DNA of 64,000 bases from Thalassocella blandensis (lineage in GTDB: Bacteria; Pseudomonadota; Gammaproteobacteria; Pseudomonadales; Cellvibrionaceae): positions 62,001 through 126,000 of the forward strand of contig CABFPG010000003.1 of NCBI GenBank assembly GCA_902141825.1, in the 5' to 3' direction. Below, piece by piece: positions 48,153 through 55,067 of the stretch; position 1 is the stretch's first letter; every line of letters begins with the position of its first letter. The notes beneath the pieces were generated by a model. That model worked only from the letters and a program-made list of their open reading frames with translations, ran no database searches and was not told the DNA's origin. Both the position numbers and the translations under genes were made by a program.

Positions 48153-48188
48153 ATAAAAAAAGCCCATCCCTTTGGGGATGAGCTTTTT
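48153..48188 (-). terminator. Terminator hairpin directly behind tRNA-Arg
   Basis: Minus strand AAAAAGCTCATCCCC-AAA-GGGATGGGCTTTTTTT, starting 5 nt after the tRNA CCA. The same hairpin recurs 169 and 338 bp further on, in the boundary of each repeat (about 47815-47850 and 47984-48019). Confidence 0.85.
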
Positions 48189-48193
48189 GTATA

Positions 48194-48270
48194 TGGCGCA
48201 CTCGGAAGGATTCGAACCTTCGACCGCTCGGTTCGTAGCCGAGTACTCTATCCAGCTGAGCTACGAGTGC
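48194..48270 (-). tRNA. tRNA-Arg (ACG anticodon)
   Basis: 77 nt on the minus strand, acceptor GCACTCG pairs with CGAGTGC, discriminator G, CCA encoded. The anticodon loop CTACGAA gives ACG (read as ICG after deamination). The intact gene precedes the three 169-bp repeats. Its T arm GAAGG-TTCGAAT-CCTTC is complete. Confidence 0.97.
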
Positions 48271-48283
48271 GTTGAGGGCGCGT

Positions 48284-48312
48284 ATATTAATTAGTTAAGG
48301 GTGGGTCGTCAA
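48284..48312 (-). promoter_or_regulatory. Promoter of tRNA-Arg
   Basis: On the minus strand TTGACG (48312-48307), 17-bp spacer, TAATAT (48289-48284), then a GC-rich discriminator ACGCGCCC. This is the typical make-up of a growth-rate-controlled stable-RNA promoter. The tRNA starts 14 bp after the -10. Confidence 0.7.
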
Positions 48313-48410
48313 GCCTTCATGTAACTTTATTTTGGTTGTTTGCGTCAAAGCCTGCCATTACACTCATTTCTGCATACAATAAAAGAAACCATTTGTTATA
48401 GGAAAGCGTT

Positions 48411-48866
48411 TTGAACACCAAACTGGTTAAAATTGAAACAAAAAAGACAATTGCTCTAGTGGCTCACGACAATATGAAGCAAGCTCTGGCGACCTGGGCA
48501 TTAATGCACAAGGTCGAACTGGCCAAGCATGAACTTTGCGCAACGGGGACTACTGGTTTTTTATTGGAAAAAACGCTGAGCCTGCCCATCCATAAATATG
48601 TGAGCGGACCGCTTGGGGGCGACCAGCAAATTGGAGCGAAAATCTCTGAAGGCGAGATTGATATGCTGATCTTTTTCTGGGACCCGTTTGAGCCTATGCC
48701 TCACGACCCGGATGTGAAGGCGCTGCTGCGTATTGCCGCCGTCTGGAATGTTCCTGTAGCGTGTAATCAGGCCTCTGCGGATTTCATCCTGCACTCCAGC
48801 TTAATGACACAGGAATATGAGCGTCCAATCCCAGACTATGAGAGCTATATGAGCGCTCGGAAGTGA
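48411..48866 (+). CDS. mgsA: Methylglyoxal synthase
   Basis: 151 residues with a TTG start (AGGAAAGCGTT before it). It converts dihydroxyacetone phosphate to methylglyoxal and phosphate. The catalytic and phosphate-binding residues are in [35 protein letters not shown] and [20 protein letters not shown]. It lies beside a LacI-type regulator gene 86 bp further on, and a PTS is encoded downstream; a link to sugar-phosphate stress is inferred. Confidence 0.95.
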   Translation: MNTKLVKIETKKTIALVAHDNMKQALATWALMHKVELAKHELCATGTTGFLLEKTLSLPIHKYVSGPLGGDQQIGAKISEGEIDMLIFFWDPFEPMPHDPDVKALLRIAAVWNVPVACNQASADFILHSSLMTQEYERPIPDYESYMSARK

Positions 48867-48952
48867 TGCCCCTACGAGCTGATTAGCAATTCGTGGAGGG
48901 TGTTTACAAAAAGCCCTCTTTCGCGTTTTCACCATACTGCAATAAAAATAAA

Positions 48953-49987
48953 ATGAGTAAACGCAAACCCACATCTCAAGAAATTGCCAACATTGCTGGC
49001 GTGTCACAGCCCACGGTGTCTAGAGCTTTACGAAACAGCCCCTTGGTCAGCGAGGAGACACGAGCCAAAATATTTGCGATTGCTCGGGAATTGAATTATC
49101 CGCTGGACAACCTGAATGGCCACGAAGCCGAAATCAGTAAAAAAAGCTTTACCGTAATATTCGCCGAAAACCCTGCAGATTCAATTGAAGGCTTATCGCC
49201 ATTCTTTCTTGCGCTACTCAATGCCATAGTAAAGAAGGCGGCGCGACTGGACTACGGGATTCACCTCGGCCTAAGGCATGCAACTAAAAACTGGAACCTT
49301 GCATTAGATGAAGCTTTGCACCACGGTTGTGGCATTATATTTTTGGGCAACCAGGAATACGTCACATATAAAGACAAACTCCTCGCTATGCGGAATCGGG
49401 AAATTCCATTTACAGCGTGGGGGCCCGTTCTACCAAATCAGCACGGTGTGTTTATTGGTTTCGACAACGTGGATGGAGGCTTTCAAGCCACCAATCACCT
49501 GATTAAACTAGGGCATGAAAAAATCGCCTTTATTGGAAATATTGGGGATTTTCGGCCCGAATTTTCCGCCCGCTACCAAGGGTATAGCAAAGCTCTCCTG
49601 CAGGCCGACATTATTGTTGACCCCAAACTACGCACCGATGCCCAGTCCAATGACCAGGATGGTTATTTAGCAATTAAGCGATTATTCGATAATAAGCATG
49701 AATTTAGTGCAGTGGTGTGTGCTTCCGATATCATAGCCATCAGTGTGATAAAAGCACTGAAAGAGTTAGGAAAGAGGATACCTCAGGATATCGCCGTTAC
49801 CGGCTTCGACGATATCCCTATCGCAGGTTATTTGAATCCGGCGCTCACCACTGTCAAACAGGACACCAAACGCGCAGGCGAGCTTTTAGTTGAGCAGCTT
49901 GTCCACATGACCAATGGCAGCGAACTGCAATCTATTGAACTTCCTGTCGAGCTTATTCTTCGTCAGACCTGTGGCCATTCAATGTAA
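48953..49987 (+). CDS. LacI-family transcriptional regulator
   Basis: 344 residues from the ATG at 48953 (MSKRKPTSQEI). The N-terminal helix-turn-helix is TSQEIANIAGVSQPTVSRAL (about residues 7-26), then a hinge and a sugar-binding-type C-terminal core (ISVIKALKELGKRIPQDIAVTGFDDIPIAGYLNPALTTV region, about 255-300). It should repress genes of sugar use and respond to a sugar or sugar phosphate; the effector is unknown. There is no clear Shine-Dalgarno. The gene's 3' end overlaps the macrodomain gene by 9 bp tail-to-tail. Confidence 0.92.
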   Translation: MSKRKPTSQEIANIAGVSQPTVSRALRNSPLVSEETRAKIFAIARELNYPLDNLNGHEAEISKKSFTVIFAENPADSIEGLSPFFLALLNAIVKKAARLDYGIHLGLRHATKNWNLALDEALHHGCGIIFLGNQEYVTYKDKLLAMRNREIPFTAWGPVLPNQHGVFIGFDNVDGGFQATNHLIKLGHEKIAFIGNIGDFRPEFSARYQGYSKALLQADIIVDPKLRTDAQSNDQDGYLAIKRLFDNKHEFSAVVCASDIIAISVIKALKELGKRIPQDIAVTGFDDIPIAGYLNPALTTVKQDTKRAGELLVEQLVHMTNGSELQSIELPVELILRQTCGHSM

Positions 49988-50476
49988 CTGGCTCCAGGTG
50001 TGATACACCTCCTCCGGCATCAAATAAAACTCGATACGCTCGAAGCTTTCTTCAAACTCCCGACTCACAGCCATCGCAATTGCACCGGCATGATCGACCG
50101 GATATGCAAATACGCCGCATGAAATCGCGGGTAAGGCAATAGACGTGCAGTGATTCTCCAGCGCCAAAGTAAAGCTGTTTCGATAAGCTGACTCAAGCAA
50201 CGCGTCTGAAGGCGTGTCACGGCCAAAACGAGGACCAACAGCATGTATTACAAATTTCGCACCTAGTGCCCCAGCCGCTGTAATGCGTGCCTCACCCACC
50301 GGGCAGCGGATTCCATTCTGCACAGGGAGTATCTCGCAAGCTTTCAACAATACTGGGCCCGCTGCGCGATGAATAGCTCCATCTACACCGCCGCCTCCGA
50401 GCATTCCGCTATTCGCCGCATTAACAATGGCGTCCACACGGGCTTTGGTAATATCGCCATGAATAAGTTGAATCAT
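49979..50476 (-). CDS. Macrodomain protein (O-acetyl-ADP-ribose deacetylase-like, YmdB type)
   Basis: 165 residues, a single macrodomain. The motifs GDITKARVDAIVNAANSGMLGGGGVDGAIHRAAG (residues about 7-40) and AISCGVFAYP are diagnostic of the TARG1/YmdB-like class, which bind and hydrolyse ADP-ribose derivatives. It is a stand-alone gene; no ADP-ribosyltransferase neighbour is visible. Confidence 0.92.
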   Translation of the reverse strand: MIQLIHGDITKARVDAIVNAANSGMLGGGGVDGAIHRAAGPVLLKACEILPVQNGIRCPVGEARITAAGALGAKFVIHAVGPRFGRDTPSDALLESAYRNSFTLALENHCTSIALPAISCGVFAYPVDHAGAIAMAVSREFEESFERIEFYLMPEEVYHTWSQLH

Positions 50477-50531
50477 AAAGTCCTCACTTAGATGCTAAAC
50501 CTGCGTATGTGAGTGTTGCCAGACTGCGGAT

Positions 50532-50885
50532 TTAGATCTCGCCACCATACATCTGTAACAATTGAATAAGTTCTTCCTGCTTGTGCGTGGTTGCCAGTCG
50601 CAACGGGGTGGAGCCTTTTTTGGTACGGGCGTTTACATCGGCGCCCGCTCTTAGTAGCGCTTTAGCTGCATCTTCCCGGCCCTTAAAAGCCGCCCAGTGC
50701 AGTGCGGTTGCTCCCTCACGATTACGATTATCGACAGCAACACCGTCCGTCAGAAGCCTGTATATCTCTTCCGTATCGCCGCTGATTGCCGCCTGATGCA
50801 AAGGAGGCTCCTGCCCCAGCCCAGAACCACACCCAAGTGCCAGGCTGATTCCGCACCAGCCAAGCCATCTTATCAGTTTTCCCAT
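50532..50885 (-). CDS. Exported ankyrin-repeat protein
   Basis: 117 residues: signal peptide or lipoprotein-type N-terminus (WCGISLALGCGSG), then about three ankyrin repeats (PLHQAAISGDTEEIYRLL, GATALHWAAFKGREDAAKALL, GSTPLRLATTHKQEELIQLL). It likely mediates a protein contact in the periplasm. The partner is unknown. Confidence 0.82.
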   Translation of the reverse strand: MGKLIRWLGWCGISLALGCGSGLGQEPPLHQAAISGDTEEIYRLLTDGVAVDNRNREGATALHWAAFKGREDAAKALLRAGADVNARTKKGSTPLRLATTHKQEELIQLLQMYGGEI

Positions 50886-51042
50886 TTACCGCCCTGCCAA
50901 TTCATGGAACCCATCTGCCGAGCCAATTCTGTTAATATGCCCAACTTTAGTTTCAGCCCTTGATCTTGGGCTGACTTTTTCAACGCCCGCAAATCGCGTC
51001 CAAACTAAAAACCCAACAAAAATTTAACAAAAACAGTTACTT

Positions 51043-51807
51043 ATGAAACTAGTATCCTGGAATGTGAACGGCGTACGCGCCGTGGTAAAAAAAGATTTCG
51101 CACAGTCTGTTGCGAGCATGAACACTGATATTTTGTGCCTACAGGAAACTAAAGCACAGGATGATCAAGTTGTCGAAGCCCTGACCGAGATTGACGGGTA
51201 TTATTTGTACACCAACTCTGCAGAAAAGAAAGGTTATTCCGGTACGGCAATTTTAACGCGCAAAGAACCGGAGAACGTCTATCTGGATATCGGCATTGAA
51301 GAACACGACAAAGAAGGTCGAGTAATTGCCGCCGAGTTTGACAAGTACTATCTGGTGACCGTGTACACGCCTAATTCAGGCAGCGAATTGAAACGTCTTG
51401 ACTACCGCCAGCAGTGGGACGTGGATTTCCTCCATTTTCTGAAAGAACTGGAACAGGAAAAACCCGTAGTGGTGTGCGGCGATTTAAACGTTGCTCACAC
51501 TGAAATTGATCTTGCTCGTCCAAAACAAAACTACAACAAAGCCGCAGGGTACATGCAGGAAGAAATTGACGGCATCAGTAATATTCTGGGCAATGGTTTT
51601 ATTGACACTTTCCGCCACGCACGGGGCGAGGAAATCAAATACAGCTGGTGGAGCTATCGCGCTGGCGCTCGTCAAAGGAACATAGGCTGGAGGATTGATT
51701 ATTTTCTCGCGTCAGAAGCACTTAAAAGTCACATCGTAGATGCTGATATCCACCCGGAAATTATGGGCTCAGATCACTGCCCGGTTTCTCTCTTACTCAA
51801 AGACTAA
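51043..51807 (+). CDS. xth: Exodeoxyribonuclease III / AP endonuclease
   Basis: 254 residues of the EEP superfamily. Active-site residues are visible in [28 protein letters not shown] and SDHCPVSL, plus WRIDYFLAS. It cuts abasic sites and degrades 3' ends in base excision repair. The sequence is of the ExoA/APE1-like branch rather than E. coli XthA. Single gene. Confidence 0.93.
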   Translation: MKLVSWNVNGVRAVVKKDFAQSVASMNTDILCLQETKAQDDQVVEALTEIDGYYLYTNSAEKKGYSGTAILTRKEPENVYLDIGIEEHDKEGRVIAAEFDKYYLVTVYTPNSGSELKRLDYRQQWDVDFLHFLKELEQEKPVVVCGDLNVAHTEIDLARPKQNYNKAAGYMQEEIDGISNILGNGFIDTFRHARGEEIKYSWWSYRAGARQRNIGWRIDYFLASEALKSHIVDADIHPEIMGSDHCPVSLLLKD

Positions 51808-51900
51808 GAGCGGAAAAATTCAACACGTTAGGGGGTTTACTGCATCGTACAGAACTCAGGTTTAAGTTCAGAGTTTCTATTTCTTAATTAAACAAGACTG

Positions 51901-51920
51901 GAAACGCCTAAAGGCGTTTC
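51901..51920. terminator. Hairpin between convergent genes
   Basis: GAAACGCC-TAAA-GGCGTTTC, a perfect 8-bp stem without a clear T run, about 94 bp after the xth stop and 36 bp past the end of the next gene on the other strand. Possible bidirectional terminator. Confidence 0.5.
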
Positions 51921-51956
51921 GATGCCTGTTTAACCCCTTACACATGCTTGACCGCC

Positions 51957-52649
51957 TTAGCGGCAGGAAATTTTCAATCCACGCGAACGACAGGCTTTAA
52001 CATCCATATCCGCAGTGTAAAGCCTGGTTAAATTAACTAATCCCTTCACCTGATATGTACACACTAGCTGCCTATTTTGCTCCACCGTGCTGCTAAGGTT
52101 TTTCCCCAATAAAACGCCCGGCTCTTCACTGCCAATTTTACTTGTGGAATAGCCTTCAATTGAGGAAAATTTCACAGCCACAATCCCCCCTTTCTTATCC
52201 TCTGCGCAACGCTCGTTTCCGCTGTAACTGTGTGTTGCAGTAACTTCGGTGTTAACGCGATAAATACAGGAGGCCTGAAGTGCACGCGAATCTTTTCCTG
52301 TTAATTGCGCATACCCCTTATCGAACGTTTCAGGAATCATCGATGCAGGTGAAAACTCCCAACCCTGTTGCGCAAAAAATATATTCAAATGGACATCTTT
52401 ATGGTTGGGGCAATCCATCTGAAAACTTGGAACGCTTTCATTGCCTTTGGCTGCTGCATCATTTTGCATATACTTGTGCTGCATCGCGCGTCGGGGATCA
52501 AGCGCAGTTTCCGGTTCTCCTGCGTGATTTTCTTCGCTCTGATGTTTCACCTGCGCCAGTTTAACGCCTGTGAAGGGTGCAGGGTCGGCTGAAACCGCAG
52601 CAGCCGTGAAACTACCAACGAACATGAGTAAAAAGCAGCGATGTAACAT
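51957..52649 (-). CDS. Secreted protein of unknown function, C-x8-C-R ending
   Basis: 230 residues from the ATG at 52647-52649 (MLHRCFLLMFVG), with GAGG upstream; the frame extends six codons further. Signal peptide cut near VSA-DP. The mature part has scattered cysteines (QMDCPNHKD, ASCIYRV, ERCAED, LVCTYQV) and ends DVKACRSRGLKISCR. No family recognised. The protein encoded further on (52777) ends in the same C-x8-C-R pattern. Confidence 0.7.
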   Translation of the reverse strand: MLHRCFLLMFVGSFTAAAVSADPAPFTGVKLAQVKHQSEENHAGEPETALDPRRAMQHKYMQNDAAAKGNESVPSFQMDCPNHKDVHLNIFFAQQGWEFSPASMIPETFDKGYAQLTGKDSRALQASCIYRVNTEVTATHSYSGNERCAEDKKGGIVAVKFSSIEGYSTSKIGSEEPGVLLGKNLSSTVEQNRQLVCTYQVKGLVNLTRLYTADMDVKACRSRGLKISCR

Positions 52650-52776
52650 GCAACAAACCTCGATCAATACTTAGACAACACTGATCAAGTATAGCAAGGC
52701 TGTGACATTACGCGATTGAGGGTTGAAGACGACGCGTATCGCCTTCAACCAAAGGCAAGTTATGTTAAGAAATATG

Positions 52777-53796
52777 CTACCGACAAAGATGCGGCTTTTT
52801 CCCTGACATACATTCAAGTGTGGTATTCACTTTTCGTTCTGTCTTCTTCGTGGCTTTCTCATTTTCTGCAATAATCGGGCTGATATCCAGCTTGGAAGAG
52901 GTTCCGAGTAAATCGCCAGCCTGCTTAAGAGTAGCGTTCACGGCTTTAACATCTTTGTTTTTCATCCAAAAAATACTGGCTTGCTGTAACCGTGCGGCCG
53001 CTTGGATTTCATTAAAGCGCTTATCTGCAGAGTCTCCGTTTTTACCTTTAGCCAACTCTAGTAATTGCAATGATGTGTCGGCCGAACTTTTCCATAATTT
53101 GGCGGCATTACCCGTTCGGTCTAACCAGTTTTCCGCATAAGCCGCGTGTTCATATAATAAACCTTGGATACGTAAACTTTTGACCAGTAAAACATGGAAG
53201 ACTTTTTCACTCCGCGACGTAGTGGCGGACGTGAGGTCCTTAGACAGGCGTTTGCTAATATCGCTAAGCTTATCTGCAGCCTTTTCTTCGACAGGAGAAT
53301 ACATTTTCCATAAAGATTTTATTTCTCCTGAGTCATCCCAAATCAGGCTTTGCTGCATGGTAAATTGCTTGCGCGTTGACTCCTCAACCAATTTAAAGCC
53401 ATCCATTGCTTTAGCATACTCACCTTCAGACAGGCTTTGATCTATCACGGTAAAAGCGCTATCCACAATTCTGGAATACGTGCTAATCACCTCACTCGCA
53501 GAACTGCTGGATTTTGTGGCTTTTCCATCGTGGCCAATTTGCATAGCCAAAGCAATCGGCGATGCATTTAAACCATGCATCAAACAATAGTCTTTCGGCG
53601 TATTAAAATTTGCTACACACTCTTTTTTGATATGTGTTTCATAAGTGCTGCATACTTCCACCCATGCAGTTGTAGGCAGATAATCACAATCACATTTTAT
53701 TGCAGGACAACTTTCAGCAGAAAAAGCTATATGTGGAACGGCAAAGCAAATGGTTAAGAAAACTCGCTGCAACATACCTTTGTGATTTTCAATCAT
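52777..53796 (-). CDS. Secreted protein of unknown function, C-x8-C-R ending
   Basis: 339 residues with a signal peptide (cut near AFSA-ES). The N-terminal region is Cys-rich (SCPAIKCDCDYL, VCSTYE, KECVANF, YCLMHG); the rest is helical, likely coiled (about 100-320). It ends LECMSGKKPHLCR, i.e. C-x8-C-R, as in the protein at 51957. The start at 53796 has GAGAG nearby; a Met seven codons in is possible. No domain recognised. Confidence 0.72.
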   Translation of the reverse strand: MIENHKGMLQRVFLTICFAVPHIAFSAESCPAIKCDCDYLPTTAWVEVCSTYETHIKKECVANFNTPKDYCLMHGLNASPIALAMQIGHDGKATKSSSSASEVISTYSRIVDSAFTVIDQSLSEGEYAKAMDGFKLVEESTRKQFTMQQSLIWDDSGEIKSLWKMYSPVEEKAADKLSDISKRLSKDLTSATTSRSEKVFHVLLVKSLRIQGLLYEHAAYAENWLDRTGNAAKLWKSSADTSLQLLELAKGKNGDSADKRFNEIQAAARLQQASIFWMKNKDVKAVNATLKQAGDLLGTSSKLDISPIIAENEKATKKTERKVNTTLECMSGKKPHLCR

Positions 53797-55067
53797 GATT
53801 CTCTCACTGAATTCATCGGTGAACGCACTGGGCTGTTTAAATTTTGGGTCAATAACTTAGGGCTATTGTTTGGGCCTGCACTCAGGGATAAGCACGAAAG
53901 CAGATTGCGCTTACCAGGCGAAACTAAAACTTACACTAAAAACCCGTTACCAGCCCTTTAATTTTAGCCAATTTATATCCATTTGAGCGTTATATCGGGT
54001 CGAAAATCAACATTTTATTTCATGCGCCAAACGATATGTACTTTAGCACAAGCTTTTTGAACGACAAAAAGTCTTTGCATATTTTTGCACATGGATATTA
54101 GACCAAAACGCTGATGCTTATAGCACAAATCGCCAATATCCTTCATTCAGCCACGAATTCGGGTCTAAACGTAGACGAGATTGTTGCGCTTTCCTCTCAA
54201 AATCATCAAATTCTTTGATAAATTTCAGGTTTTTTTCACTCACTGGCAAGTGAACATGCCAATTCACCTTCGATTAAATCCACCGCGCGCAAAATAAAAC
54301 CTTTCATCTTTTCAAATCAGCCACGCTACAACCAAAATTAAAACAAACGTTTGATTCCATGCTAAATTCCAGCATTGTCGAGTTGTCATATATGTTTTGC
54401 ACAACCCCATGACGGGTATGCAAACCTTTTCCCGAATGAAACACGCCAATTCTAATCATTAAGACGTCGTAAAATCTCACTGAATTATCACTTTGCAGCA
54501 CGAAAAAAAGTTGCCACAAACAAGATCCAAGCACGTGTCAACGGGAAAAACCAAATCCACAAAACACATAAAAAGCCGATGAATTCACCCATTTACTGTA
54601 TCCACCGGGATGTGCACCGCAGCATTTCAAACAGCTGTTTAAATATTTTCCAGCCTTTTACCAAGAATTCGAGCCCTAAGTATTGCGACTCCTCATACTT
54701 GACGGTAATGTTGCAGCCCCAGCATGCCGGCACAACGTCTAAAAGCAATAAACCTGCACGCCGTGCATAAATAGCGCTGAAACCGTAACACAATTGATAA
54801 AAACTAAGCTGCTGAACGTTTAACTGTTGCTGGAATGATGTTTCAAAGCAATTTAATAAAAGCACGCATTGACGAACAGTTACGGCATTAACGCAAAACT
54901 CTACCCAGGTAAACCCACCTCTAAACACCGCATAGAAAATGCAATAGAGGCACAGCGCAATGAAACAACCATCAAGCCACATGAGAGGCTTAAGGCTTGT
55001 GAAAATGACTTGCTCAATCCGGCAGGTTAACCATAAAAAGAATTGAACATTAGAGCGGATATCATAA
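53797..55067. other. Gene-poor region upstream of the PTS operon
   Basis: 1.27 kb without a convincing intact gene. The minus strand 54121-54480 contains protein-like stretches in successive frames (see the next entry); 54344-54353 is a CAAACGTTTG palindrome. The right part, 54560-55067, has only unsupported frames and probably holds the PTS promoter. Confidence 0.5.
54121..54459 (-). pseudogene. Probable decayed gene with frameshifts
   Basis: Reading the minus strand, a frame from the ATG at 54459 (MIRIGVFHSGKG) gives GLHTRHGVVQNIYDNSTMLEF and stops at 54304. An overlapping ATG continues as MKGFILRAVDLIEGELACS, stopping at 54237, and a third frame reads KNLKFIKEFDDFERKAQQS and RLDPNSWLNEGYWRFVL before TAA at 54120. 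The pieces are protein-like and abut end to end, which suggests one coding region of about 110 residues with two frameshifts, or sequencing errors. No family recognised. Confidence 0.4.

Larger units (their letters stand above)
47682..48188 (-). repeat. Three tandem 169-bp repeats downstream of tRNA-Arg
   Basis: Three direct copies with an exact 169-bp period (47682, 47851, 48020; the tRNA itself starts the fourth frame at 48189). Differences are few: 47711-47726 and one segment near unit 3. Read on the minus strand, each unit contains a terminator (GCTCATCCCC-AAA-GGGATGGGC, then seven T), a hairpin (GGTTC..AAATTGC/GCAATTT-GAACC), CGCC-GAA-GGCG, a 7-bp hairpin, and finally the last 19 nt of tRNA-Arg including CCA. 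The first copy next to the tRNA shares this. See findings. Confidence 0.95.

Noticed and set aside
47682..48188. CRISPR array
   Set aside because: The repeats are 169 bp without unique spacers, contain terminators and tRNA tails, and no cas genes are present.
47682..48270. Integrative-element attachment site at tRNA-Arg
   Set aside because: Duplicated tRNA 3' ends fit att sites, but the exact 169-bp tandem period, the lack of any integrase or foreign cargo and the repeated terminator argue against it. It remains the main alternative.
47668..48275. Three overlapping plus-strand frames over the 169-bp repeats (e.g. MGMSFLYMAHSEGL...)
   Set aside because: They simply read through the repeated tRNA-tail and terminator sequence on the opposite strand, lack ribosome sites, and recur only because the DNA repeats. 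RNA structure explains the conservation better.
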